Origin: Hydnum rufescens UP504
Taxonomy: Eukaryota; Basidiomycota; Agaricomycetes; Cantharellales; Hydnaceae
NCBI GenBank assembly: GCA_014904985.1
Contig: MU129124.1
Span: 30,589-94,588 of the forward strand
Reading direction: 5' to 3'
DNA length: 64,000 nucleotides
The notes beneath the pieces are model-generated. The model made no database searches and was not told the origin of the DNA. It saw nothing but the letters and a program-made list of their open reading frames with translations. The position numbers were made by a program, and so were the translations under genes. Below, piece after piece: positions 24,788-36,502 of this stretch. Position 1 is the first letter of the stretch; each line of letters begins with the position of its first letter.

Positions 24788-26530
24788 TTACACAGCCCCA
24801 CGTCTATCAGGCCAACTCGGTGATCGCGCCCTGGCTGTATGTCCCCTCCCTTCCAACGATGGAGAAATGGACAATGCATTCGAACCTGAGTTCCCACTTG
24901 ACAGCGTTTCACCCGGCTCCGACCCCTCTCTACCCAGGCCGTTCCCAGTGGTCAACGATTGAGGTTGCGGGGCGATAAGACCTCGGTGCCCCGCGGGACC
25001 CCATCCATCTTCTATTCTCTCGTCAGACCGAATGAGGCTAGCGATGCTGGCGGTATGTCGATGATTCCTTCCGCCGCCCTTTTGCAAGAATGGGACGGCA
25101 GAGCGAGGGCTGGAGGGAAAGGGGATGAAGGGCGGCGGACATGATTGCCTAGTGGCGCGAGAGGATTTGGAGGGTCGTCGTTGTCAGAGTGCGAATCTTC
25201 CCCAGGCATCATTACGCCGCCTGCTCTCCCGTTACTCTCCAGATCGTATTCATCATACTTATTTCGCCCATTAGCAACAGGGTGGAAGATTGGTGTTGGT
25301 AGTGTTGTCAGGGAAACGGAGAGACGTCGGCATCATAAGGTAAAACATGGCTGTGGCGAGACATGCTCCGCCAACGACGTCGATGAGGTAGTGGTGCGTT
25401 AGATACATCGTGGCCCAATATAAAATGGCGCTATATCCCCAGGCGTAATGGCGTAAGCGAGGCCAGAAATGCGAAATGAAGAGTGCGGCAATTGTGGCAT
25501 TTGCCTGCGTGCAGGGACGGGAATGCGCCGAACACCACAGGCGCATTGGAGAATGCAACGGTGTACCCGTTGGAATGGAAGATTGCATCTATCCTCGCAA
25601 GGCCTCCAGGGGAACCGGACATACTATAGTCTGCGGGCGTCAGTCCATTTCGGAGCTCATACCCTAGGAAAAGACAAATAGTACGCATCAGCAGTTGGGC
25701 TAACAAGCCTGCTCAAGGGACGTACATGGTGCAGCACATGGGAATAGGATTTGACAGATAACACCCAGAAGCATCATGTAGCCGAAAGCATTACAATAGA
25801 ATTTTAAAGCGCCCTTGGCGGCAAATAGCCAAAGAAATGCAGCTAAAACGAATGGCCCAACAAAGTGGACCACTCCATACGATAACCATGCTGGTACATC
25901 CAGAACTGGGTGCGTAAATCGGGTGAGGATATCGGAAATGTTTGCACCGTAGAGAATTGACTCGAGGGTCGGAAGGAGGGATACGCTGATGGGTGGTCGA
26001 TACTCAACAGGGATGAAGCGAGAGGAGAAGAAAGTTAATACCCATGTGAGGATGGGCATTGCCGGGAAGAAACTGAAGCTCGACGTCAGGCAGGCAGTTT
26101 GTTAGAAGGAATATATGGCTTACAATTGTGATGTAATGGGAAGCGCTAGGGGATAAACACGATTAAAGGAGAGAAACGAAGAAAAAAAAAAAGAACACGA
26201 ACTGATTGCAGTCAGATATAATAACGGAATCCCCAGGTTCAACGGAAATCGGGGCTCGCGCATAATGGAAACCCAAAAGATCCAGAGCGCAAGATGCAGG
26301 AGGTATATAAGGTCTTTATAGGACCACGAGTGCGCTCTTAATCGAGAAAGAGTAATATGAGGGTCGAAACTAGTTTGTAGACGTGACACAGCTATGTGGA
26401 GTGTGGAGAAGACATGGCGGAGCGCGCCCCGTAGGCCATTCGACGATGCTGAAGTCCTACGATTGAACACGGGACGATGGGATGGACGTGAGACTCCATC
26501 CCGCGTCCAGAAAGGCGACGACGCGGCCAT
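24788..26530 (-). CDS. Inositol phosphorylceramide synthase catalytic subunit, AUR1-type (frame breaks)
   Basis: This Golgi membrane enzyme transfers phosphoinositol to ceramide; it is essential in yeasts and the target of aureobasidin A. It starts at MAASSPFWTRDGVSRPSHRP (ATG 26,530). Membrane segments follow, such as YKDLIYLLHLALWIFWVS and FVGPFVLAAFLWLFAA. Exon joins give SQFLPAMPILTWVLTFFSS and CAAPWYELRNGLTPADYSMS. The PAP2-type catalytic motifs are clear: GSPGGLARID, FGAFPSLHAG and YLTHHYLIDVVGG. A stray base near 25,503 shifts the frame exactly after SLHAG, where ATIAALFISHFWPR continues in the next frame. The C-terminal tail is spread over two more frames (RNKYDEYDLESN near 25,240, then HRHTASIASLIRSDERIEDG near 25,050), so its end at 24,788 is tentative. 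An essential gene with such breaks suggests indel errors. Confidence 0.88.
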
Positions 26531-26799
26531 CGTGGAGAAGATTCTCCAATCCGAACTCCTGAAATTTACTGACGCACACTTCGGCTATTTCCACTCGTCT
26601 TCAGAGTGTCATTCGTTATTCCTGCTCAGGCCACTTTTCAGATTCTGGCCATGATCGCGATGAATCGATATACTGTGTGCAAATAAAACTACACCATTTA
26701 TGAAAAGACGCGTACGGAAGAGGAGCCTCGCCAGGTCAAAAGTGTTTTGTTCTTTCCGGGTGCAACAGAGGACCGCACTGACCGCAGCAGTCTGTACCT
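26531..26799. other. Intergenic region upstream of AUR1-type gene
   Basis: This is the promoter side of the IPC synthase. Nothing else is seen until NLR homology begins at about 26,800. Confidence 0.4.
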
Positions 26800-27180
26800 A
26801 AGTATCACCCCGTATCATCTTCACTCACTCATCATCCCACCGTCCGACATTCACGAGGCGCCTCGTATTTATCACCCCTTATTTCTCGAATTTATTACGG
26901 ATGCTTCCTCCTGTTCCATGTCGGAGTTCGTGATAGTTCCTGCGCCAGAACAGGAGCATAATTCTCACCGTCCCATATGTCGTGATTCTTATTTGGTCTG
27001 TAGTCCTTGGGTGTACTATGGTGATGTGTATTGAGTAGAACGGAATAGTATACTTCCATTCGTTCTGCCACAAACATGGGCACATCGCACTGCCCGGGTC
27101 TGCCACCATGACCGATGCTATTGCAGTATTGAAGAGGGCTAATGGTACAGAATTCAAGGGGGAGTGAAACAAGTGCATAG
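26800..27180 (+). pseudogene. Gutted NACHT-WD40 gene fragment
   Basis: The translation YHLHSLIIPPSDIHEAPRIY followed by FLEFITDASSCSMSEFVIVP matches the winged-helix/linker region of the two larger NLR genes at 40,920-44,659 and 48,660-52,723. Right after PAPEQE (about 26,955) the sequence jumps to CATAATTCTCACC, the last codons of the NLR WD40 exon (VIILTIPH), and then continues with the same 3' flank that follows the minus-strand NLR (compare 40,860-40,960). About 2.2 kb of internal sequence, including the whole WD40 domain, has been lost, as has everything upstream including the NACHT P-loop. It is tail-to-tail with dynamitin, as in the inverted copy at 39.6-44.7 kb. Confidence 0.8.
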
Positions 27181-27212
27181 AAGACATACGACTGATCGAT
27201 TCGGTGTTCCCA

Positions 27213-28727
27213 TTACGTCTTCACTATCTTCAATCGTTCGCGTACACCTTCCAAGCGCTCTACTAGCCCTTTCAAATTCTCCTCCACTCGCTCAGCATTC
27301 ACCTCCATGCTTTTTTCCAATCCTTCCACCGCGGTAGCCAACTCCGTTAACCCTGCCCTTGTGCGCTTCTGCTCCTCTTCTAGGTCCGCCAGGGAGGATG
27401 CGAAACCGGATGCAGAGGCATGAAGGCTGGAAAGAGTGCGGAGCCGCGTGAGAAGATGTGGAATCGTCGGCAGGGCAGGTGCGAGGCGCGCCAAGACTGG
27501 TGCTAAGTCGTTCGTGAGGTTAGAAAGTGGGGCGGCGGCTGGGGTAGCACCTCCGGCCTGGTTAGGAGCGGTTGGATTGGCGGTTGATTGACGGCGAGCT
27601 GCTGAACTCGCCGAGTATCGTTCCAAGTCCGTCAGGAGGAGTTTTAGCCGACGAGAGACTGAGTCTATGTGCCGTGGTTGAGTGAGGAGAGTGAGAATAT
27701 TGGAGAGGCGCGTGATATGTGGAAGGAGGGGCTGTGGTAGTGGAGTGTTCTGCGAGGAAGTAGTTCAGGCGAAGAAAACGAAAACATTGCTTGGGTTGAT
27801 TATCAACTACTCACCTCGTCGAGCGTGGCATTGGAAGCACCGATCAAAGATTCCAGTTCCCCAAGTCGTTTATCCAAATGACCCAGCGTGTCCACATCTG
27901 CTTCAGGCTTCTGGGACACACCGTCCTTCCCTTTTGTTCGGTCTGTTGCATCGCCAGTAGTTATTGGACTATCCGCGGGGATAAAAGTATTCGGCTTAGC
28001 CGATTGCAAAACCCGAGTGACTAGTGCGTAGTCTGCACCACGAGATTCTCCTCCGCCAATATTATTGAGCCGTCCACGGATCTCAGCCAATCCTCGCATC
28101 ATGCCTTCAGGATCTGGATCTTGACCAGCTTCAGCGGCAAGTAGATTCGACGGATCAGAAACAGCTTTTTCCAGGGTATCAAGTTCCTTCCGGAGCAATT
28201 GAAGACGGGTGCTGACAGGGACTGGCTTTCGAGTGCTGCTTGGAGGCGATGGAGACCGTGATGGGCTCCCATCGCGAGATTCGGGGTATGCATATATTTC
28301 TCTGAATCGCCCTAAAAGCAAGCATTAGGCAGGGTAAGTCAGGACATGCGAGAGGATAGCGTATGAACCGCGACGCTTCTCCGCTCTTCGAAATTTTTGT
28401 CCAACTTGAGTTACATCTGGTAGGTGGCTGCGATCAAGATCCTCGCGCGTCGATGTCTCGTCAATGTTACGCCGTCCTGAGCGCGAATTCGGACCTTCAT
28501 TCTCTGAATTTTCTTCCTTCTAGTTGGCATAGCTTAATTCGGGGAGACGCGTCTCAAAACAATTAAATGAATGCACCTCTTGCAAAGTAGGAAAGGTGTC
28601 TGGGGTTTCGTAGATATCTGGGGCAGAGTCCTGCAGACACGAACAAACTCGTGAATTCCCTGAAAAAATGCAGAATATTATAACACACTATGTCAGGTAG
28701 CGAGGCGTACTTTTGAGTACTTGCCAT
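27213..28727 (-). CDS. Dynamitin, dynactin subunit 2 (p50)
   Basis: Dynamitin holds the shoulder of the dynactin complex that activates cytoplasmic dynein. The N-terminal exon reads MASTQKYASLPDI and joins, across an intron, to DSAPDIYETPDTFPT, the usual dynactin-binding start. Next come DLDRSHLPDV...GQKFRRAEKRR, then FREIYAYPESRDGSPSRSPS with a Ser/Pro linker and LQLLRKELDTLEKAVSDPSN. The C-terminal half is coiled coil (LGHLDKRLGELESLIGASNA; LTNDLAPVLARLAPALPTIP; LTELATAVEGLEKSMEVNAE), ending RERLKIVKT. Introns lie near 28,640-28,690, near 28,320-28,360 and near 27,755-27,810. One donor, at 28,532, reads GC where the decayed inverted copy at 39,833 has GT. The frame otherwise looks intact, so this is the working copy of the two. 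Confidence 0.85.
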
Positions 28728-29174
28728 GATGAGATTCGCGACGGGCTCGGAGATTTGCGCATGAGACGCATTCGCATCCGGATCGCCGTGGCAGCGATAT
28801 GCTTTGATGCCCGCATCACTAGTAATGGATTTATCGAAACTTATATTCCAAGGCTCATGCACTCTTTGTACAGGAAATACACCCCCGTTCGAAAGATGCA
28901 GACTTAGGTAGGCACAGTGAGATGAAGCAATCGTCATAGACATACTATGACGCGTACACCACCGTCGGCCGTCCGTCCAATGCTCAAGACCGTCTGGTTC
29001 GGTTGACTCTACCCACGGGATACATAAATACACAACATGACACCCCTGATTAAGACAGAAAATGAGCGGTTGTAACGAAAGGTAATTGTGGCTATGATCC
29101 CTGGACTACAGTGCGTCATGGCCTGCTTCAATACCCGTTAAAAACTCTGGTATCAATTCACATCCTGGCGACCA
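28728..29174. other. Intergenic region, dynamitin promoter side
   Basis: Homology with the inverted copy extends to about 28,805 and then stops. I see no gene in the remainder. Confidence 0.4.
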
Positions 29175-29650
29175 TTATGCCGTTCCCGAAGTCGCTTCGT
29201 TGTAGGGCTCATAGGACACCGTCAACGAGTACAGGAGGCGAAATTTCGCAGAATAATCCTTCCATTTTGAGACGTAGGAGGGGATCTCTGATGATGATGC
29301 AAACCTCCCCGTCAGGGAGGTGAAAGTGGTGAAACGTGAATACGGATGATCTCCTTTGTGGAGCCAAGATACATCCGAGTCATCCTCGGAATCTACCAAT
29401 GCCCTATCAGGTTTTACTTCTGTTAGAGAATAGGGCCCAACGCACCCTTGAGGTTCCACCCATCCATCAATTCCCATCGATAACGCTGATAGATCGGGAC
29501 TCGGTGGAATGAGCTCGAACACTCCACCACGATGCTCAGTCCACCGTCACCGACCGAGATCAACTTTGCGTCTTCAATCCCAGGAAGGCACATAAATCGA
29601 ACACGCCTCCCCTGTAAACCAATAACCTAGATGCATAATCCAGTAGAGTA

Positions 29651-32307
29651 CTATCTAGAAAGAGCACGTACGATTCCTTGGTGGACGCCCAAGTTTGTTC
29701 GATAGGTACGGTACAGGCAGCGCTGTAGAGTGTCGATGATCAAGCCCACTGATGGACGACTCGATCGGTCGTGAGACCAGCAGCGTTCTAAGAGTTGCAA
29801 AACTGAAGGAAACGTGCCGTCCTCGTTTGCTGCTTTAAAAGGAGGCTGATGACTCCATATAGCGCTCATGATGTGTGCCTCTTTGGAGAGTTGGTGATAG
29901 GGCTCCAGGTCAAACAAGATCTGCAGTGAATGGAGCATTATGAGTTAGGCACAAAGCATAGTGTACGAGAAGAATGGATCCCACCGCAATACAAGTGCAT
30001 GCATAAGCATATATGTCTGTCTGCACAGTTCTACTGCTTTCTTCCAGAAGCTCAGGGGCCAGAAATCGCAGTGACCCGCCGAAGTTTGATGACGTATGGC
30101 CAGTAGGGTGCCCATCAAGAATAATAGACAGTCCGAAATCACAAATACTCGCTCTTCCTTCCGCGTCGATCAACACGTTCGGCTGAGGATATGAGTTGAT
30201 CAGGAAGGCACTACCACTCGGGATATTCAAGCATACCCCTTTCAAATCGCCGTGTATAATTGGAGGGTCGTGTTCATGCAAGTATTGTAATCCCAGCGCG
30301 ACATCGGCACACTGTAAAGATCAAGCTCAGTAGGCGATGGATGCCGTATTCGGGAGAATGTATATGGATGTAAACGCACAATAATCTCTCGATTGACACT
30401 TGGATTCTTCGCTAGAAACCTCAAGACATTACCGTGAGGGTACGAAATTGAAACGAGACCAGGCCCTTCGGGTTCTTCAGTCTGACCTAACAATTGCACC
30501 ACGTTCTCGTGATGCAATTGGGCCCATATTCGCATTTCCACATGCAGACGCTATACATGTCGTGAATGAAAGGCTCATGGTGCAATTATTGGATGAAATC
30601 ACCTTGTGGAGTTTCCGTTTGAGCGTGTCCTCATCCGTATATGAAGCACGAAGGACCTTGATAGCGACCTAGGACATCGGCTGTTAGCACATGCACCCTA
30701 TGGGAGCTATGAATTGAGAACAATACCTGAAGAGCTTGGTCAGGGTCGGAGGAGGCGGGGAGTAAGCTGCCTCTCCAGACTGAGCAGTACCCACCTGTGG
30801 CCATGGGTGTTGAGCCTAAACGAACAATACGGCCAGTCAAGTTGGGAGTTTCTGGGGGACTGGGTTGAGGATTGGGAAATGGTGGGTTAGCTTGTGGGCC
30901 TTGTCCTGAAGCTTCTGCAGAAAGGGCTGTAATCACAACGCCTTGCAGAATGGATGTGGTCTCGTCTATTCCGGTGGAAGCCTCTTTAGGAGAGATCACA
31001 GTGGAAAGAGTGGGAGTTGAAGATGGATTCGCGAGTTGCACCGGTCGCCTCTCGTCGGTTTGGCCAGATAAGAGCTTCCCGTTTCGGGATGTTGAAGGAC
31101 GATGCAGATCGTACGGTGTCAGGGATTCGACGCGCTTTGAGGCGAGGACATTGGAGTGGGTAATTTCGCGACCTCGAGGCGGTCCACCACCATTCTTCTC
31201 AGCGCCGGTCGCAGCAGCAGGTACTGCACCATTTTCATCGGGCGACTGCATTGGGTGAGGTCGTTGGCGATGTTCCTCCCGTAAGGTTGGTGTTGAGCCA
31301 ATGTGTGCTATTTTCCCTTGCGTGCCTGGTAGGGTTAAATCAGCTGGTTGGGATAGAAAAGCGGGCTCATTTTTCCATCTCTCCGGGTCCCTGAGTGAGA
31401 TCTTTCTCGCGTTAGGGTACTGGATAGCAAATTGGCGCTGCACGGATTTTATAGAGGCTGCGTGGGTTGCGAACAACGTGAGGGCACTCTTGAGCCAGCG
31501 CGGTGAGGGCGGGTCGACCCAACATCCCCCGAAACCTTGATGAAGCGTTCCGAAGTTGATGCAAGTCCACAGCCAGCCAGAGACATCCAAGTGGGGTAGA
31601 GTAATATTATTGAGAAGGTCTATGATGTGACGAAACTTCAGGGTAGCAAACGCGGTGACCATGGTGTAATAGAGGAATGGTTCCGGGAGCTTAGAGCCGT
31701 CGGCGGAGAATTGGATTATAGCCGTGCTGCTATAGGGCTGCCTCTCCGCCCGCAACCAGACAATTGGCACCCTCTGGTCCTGGATGTGCACATCCATGAG
31801 CAAATAATTGATCTCCTAGGAGTTCATTCAGCCGTCTGGAATGCAAGGGCATGATACTGTAAACTATGCCAACCCCGCTGCCCAGGTAACACCCGATCTC
31901 TCGGACATCCCCAGATATAAATGCGTGCAGCCTACCAAAGGTATCCGTTATTATGTCGTTGCACGTATTCAACAGGATGGCTTACGCAGAGTCAGGAGAG
32001 GTAACCTCCCTATAGAAGTCAGGAAGTGTCCAGACGACTGGATGGACCCTTTCAGCGATAGCAGCAAAAGAGTCAGGGGCACCAGCGCCGGATTCGGCGA
32101 CCGTTGTCCTTGGAGGGATGAGAACGGGTGACTTTGCTCTGTCTCCATTTGCCATCAGGATCAGAAACGTGGGACGAGAGTCATAGCCACGTATCCGGAT
32201 CGGATGATCTCCATTCAATCCCCATCGTTTTCTGCGTGAGCACTTGCATGATGCTCTCCTGAACATCAAACCTCCCGACCTCTTCAACGAAAACTTTCAA
32301 CAGACTC
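29651..32307 (-). CDS. Protein kinase, tyrosine-kinase-like (TKL) type, with long N-terminal region
   Basis: The kinase domain is split by short introns. It has the glycine loop RLGSTPMATGGYCSVWRG (about 30,770), then VAIKVLRASYTDEDTLKRKL with the catalytic Lys, MRIWAQLHHENVVQLLGQTE, and the catalytic loop YLHEHDPPIIHGDLKG, where HGD replaces HRD as in many Agaricomycete TKL kinases. PNVLIDAEGRASICDFGLS carries the DFG, and FGGSLRFLAPELLEESS and CWSHDRSSRPSVGLIIDTLQ complete the lobe. About 400 residues precede it: exons ending PDFYREVTSPDSA, then LHAFISGDVREIGCYLGSGV, then EINYLLMDVHIQD, then a Pro/Ser-rich disordered linker. I do not recognise the N-terminal part. The start is unresolved (ATG at 32,307 or 32,266). 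The 3' end may continue past an intron after LGVHQGI as far as about 29,175, where an acidic frame (LVDSEDDSDVSWL) exists. Confidence 0.8.
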
Positions 32308-35300
32308 ATAAGCCTACACCCTTGCGATTTTGTCGTCCCGGTCACGGTGAACAGCTCCCAGAATCTAAGCTAAGTAGCTAAGTACATATACCCGGGCTGA
32401 TCCTAAGCATGATGTACATGAACATCTATTGCTGTGTGCTATATCGCTGCAAGTCTGGACACATCTTCATGCCCTGGGCGTCGAGGTGGTCTCACAACCA
32501 TCACTTCAAGTCTTCCGATACCATTCTCACCAAGCACAACGACGGTGAACACAGTTGCTCTTTTCACCTCCCTGAGTAGGGAGGTGAATCATCCGTCCAC
32601 TCAGCAGGCGACCAAAAGGATGAGTTACACAGCCCCTTACCGCTCCGAGTTCTGATGATGGCCGCAGGCGTCTTCACCACCTATTTAGCTATGAGCAAAT
32701 GAAGGGAGAGTGGATGTAGAAAATATACCGTGTAAGATCTAAGAGCCGAAACGATCTGAACAATAGTCAAGTACAGGAAAAACCCAAGGCGCTATGAATG
32801 GGGAAAATCGTGTCCTTCAGTTTTTGACTCCGGTAAGAGCGAGACAAATCCGGGGTATGGAAGTGACACAACAGCCAAAACATGTACAGATCACATACGT
32901 TTGCCTACATTACCGAACCGACAGAGTAAATGAGAGGCCCCAGATACTAAGCCTCCCCCGGCTCGCCTCTGTAAATGTATTTCACCGTCTTGAGATGGTT
33001 CGCACAATCTGTGTATTAAGAAAAAAAGGGCCTACCGGGACGCGAGGGGGCTTGACTTGGAAGACATACTCCCGCTTTAAGAACAGGATCACATCGATAT
33101 TAAAGGACAGTCGCAAACTGACGACACCGTCAAATAAGAGGGAAGGTTGAGCAGCGTGTCTCCATACATCAGCATCTACTGTCATTTAGGTGCGCCCGGG
33201 CACTTTTCCTCTGCCACGAGGTTTCGTTGGAAACTACGTGGTCATCGGGTCCATCACTGGGGAATATGCTGCCCTGTCGCGGTTGAACGGCTCTGTGAAG
33301 CTCACTGGAGGAAGAAGCGTGAGCCAGGAAACCGGTCGCCGATCAAGGTGCATCCATCAGCGCGACGATCCATATCTCTCAACATGCTTGACCACCCACG
33401 AGTCGTGCGACCGAAACTCCAGTACAAGGGGTGTATCAAGCCCGGCCATGTCCTTCGTCCTTCATCTCTTCAGAGAGCGATACGAGGGCATGGAAGAACC
33501 ATGGGACAATACGGCGAAAGAGACGGGGGATAGGGTGCTCGTCGATGCTTTCAATACCTGTGCCACGACCCTCCGAAGTGCACCAACCGGTGGAGACATG
33601 GAGCTCCAAGAATTTTCAGGATGCACGAATCTCTTACGGCTGAACCAGAATGCCACTGTGCATATAACATATTTCTGGCCGCGGCGGTTCCCATCAGAGG
33701 AAATTCCGGGTCACGAAGTCGAACGCGTTCGAACGCGTAGGACAGAGCAGGGATAGATGAATCCAATCGCAGACAGCCGATGGAGGCTGTCAGCTTGACC
33801 GGACGTCAGAAAGAAATACGAGCAAGGCGCGATCGAGACCCGGTAGCTAGCATTAGCCATCACATGATCTCCCGAGATCGGACCTACAAATGAGGCGAAA
33901 GCTTGGAGCGTTCAGGAGTGGACAACGGTCCTGCAGTTCGGCCAGGAGTCGATTTTAGAAGTAGAGAGTATGGGCGGAACGCAAGGCTGCCTCGCTAGTG
34001 GTGGTCTCAACGAGGGGCCAACTGCCAAGTCGTCTCGAGCACAGTGAATTGTGCGCACGTAGCTACGATACAAAGCTCGCCTTCAAGGTGTTCGGAGACT
34101 GAACCAGTGAGAGCGATGCATTACACTCAGTCACACAGGCTTGAGATACTGTAGGCTGTCACGCGTCACAGGTCCTGCTGAATTCGAAACCACGAAAACA
34201 GCCCTCAGATGAGGTGGAGCCAAGTTCCAAACTACGCATTCAGTATGGACTGATAACACTGGGGCTGGCGGACGAACTACTGGTTTTGAGGTGCCATAAG
34301 AATTTTGGGCAAATCTCCGGTCGAAGGAGGATGGAAATCCACACTCTGGATTCTTCGAAGGCGCCTACAACCAGGTGAGATAATTACTGTACATGCGATA
34401 TGTTCTTTTTCCCACGGGCTCGCCAGCTACGTCTTTGCGATGAACTCTGGGCCTTCAATTGTATTGAATGATATGATACTGCCGCTCCTTTTCTTTGCTT
34501 CCAATTCGGGATGAATAGTGTCAAGTGGACCAGAAAATATCTTACCTTCACCATGTTCACATGGTTCGCGTGTATTTCTTTCCCTCCACTCCGTCTTGAG
34601 TCCTTACTGACAACATATGCGGGCACTGGTACACTAAGCCTCACCGCTTCGAGTGGGCTGATTCCGACTCGCCCAGACTCTGGTATCGAGAAAACAAGTG
34701 CGCGTGATACCCCCTGCGGGATAGGGAAATAGCCCCATAGGGATGTCCAGCGTATCTAGGCTGTCCGGAAGCGTTTTCCCCTTAGGTCCTCATTGATAGA
34801 GTGTGGATAGATTAGGGGAATGGCCGATGAAGATGATCTGGCATGGGCCAATGGTTGATCGATTCCATGCCCAGACCATACACGAGTAAGAAAGTTGGTG
34901 CGCCTCACTCACGGTCCTTCAATGCCCACTGTGTTTTTATGTATCATTCGGGGCCCCGAGGGGTGCGCACACAGCACGTAAATCCGCACGGGGAGTGCAG
35001 AAATTGACTAAAGAAGCCGCCGTGAATATGTCTAAGTATGGCTGGTTTTTCTGCTATCTTTGCGATTCTTGTTTCGTTCAATGTTCTGAAATTCGCGACT
35101 GGGGGTGCTTGATTTCCCACTGGCATTACTCTCCCTATGGGAGTACAAATGTCACATTGGTCCAGTATAATACGCATGTACAGTGGTACCTCTTCCTCCC
35201 TCAAGCCGTACACGACAAGTGTCTGGAATTGACATCTACATGCAGTCGTACCATGAAGCCCACCCGCATGTCCAACCCCGCCCCAAATATAGCATTTCTG

Positions 35301-36436
35301 GTCTGGAGCGAGTGATACTTCCGCGGCTTTTTGCTTCGGCACGAAATAATGATTAAACAACGTCCACTCACCATGACCTTGAGTGAGAAGATAGTTGCGG
35401 TTATTGGAAGCACTGGCGTCGTAAGGATTATATGAAATAACGGAGCCGTCGCCTTTCTAGCCCTCACCTGGGATCCCAACAGTAAGGAAACACAAGGTTA
35501 CCAAATGCTTCCCTCGTTACTCACTATTGTTATTCATTGCCATTGCAGGTCTCAAAGGCCATGGAAGAAGCTGTCGCCAGTGACGCAAGGACTCATGGAA
35601 TCCCCGAAGGACTTCAGGGGGGGGTTGAGGTCGCTGAACTGTCAAACCCACGGAGCGGTCCCTCCACCCCTGTAGACAGAAATATACTTGTTGCGTAGCC
35701 TAAGGAGCCGTGAGAGGACCGGAGGCTTGTACACAATGCTGGGGAACATGTTCTTGTCGTCGGGGAGATCGCACACAAGCAAAGACGATAGTCTTCCGTG
35801 AGTATATGGCCAATTTATAATGCTCCCAACCAATAAAGAGCGGGGGCACTAGACGGATCTCACTGAGAAGAATGTCCCGCGAAAGGACGACGGGAACAAC
35901 GAAGTCTAAAGGCTGGAGGAAATGGAAGAGACAGACGGGATCAAGAATTGCGAGCCAAATCAGTGGCACCTCCAAGAGTGGGTCAGTCAATGCATTATGG
36001 AAGTGATGAAGTTGAAGGAAACAGCAATTGGAGTTTTATCCATCCCAAAAGTATAGGCCATACGTTCGGCTGGACATGGAATCTGTAGTCCCCATTTCTT
36101 ATGTCCATGGCAAATCGCATCCACCGGCCTCCAGATGGCTTCATGTTTCCATATTTAGTAAGATTTATTACTAAGTTTAGTAATAAACATCCCTTTCGAG
36201 CACGCCCTCCGGAGACCCAAATTGGGGATGATTCTGTGGATCGGAGCAGACTATAACAACCATGGGGGTGGGATAAGAGAACTCAAGATGCTGATGCCCA
36301 TCGGATCTACGGGCAACGGCAACTACCGACATCCCCTTCAGGTTAAGCATATTTTCAGGGTTTTTGTCTCGGAAAGACATTGTGTTAGCCAAAGGAGTGT
36401 ATAGAGGCGTGGGCCGTTCGTAAATTGCAGCGGTGT
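32308..36436. other. 4-kb stretch without a convincing gene
   Basis: The best frames are 33,190-33,756 (plus, 188 codons) and 34,944-35,360 (minus, 138 codons). Neither shows a recognisable domain, signal peptide or splice pattern, and two overlapping plus-strand frames at 33.15-33.75 kb compete with each other. CpG content is normal, so this is not an obvious hypermutated repeat. Small AT-rich palindromic sequence (TTTATTACTAAGTTTAGTAATAAA) lies at about 36,166-36,188. Confidence 0.45.
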
Positions 36437-36502
36437 ATGGCTGCATTTGATCTTCCTTTCAACAGCGAATATCTCTCCATCGCGTTCAAAAGCCATCCCG
36501 AC

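Noticed and set aside
33190..33756. 188-codon plus-strand frame
   Set aside because: It overlaps a competing frame of similar length, with no domain, intron pattern or promoter; it is probably chance in a CpG-rich region.
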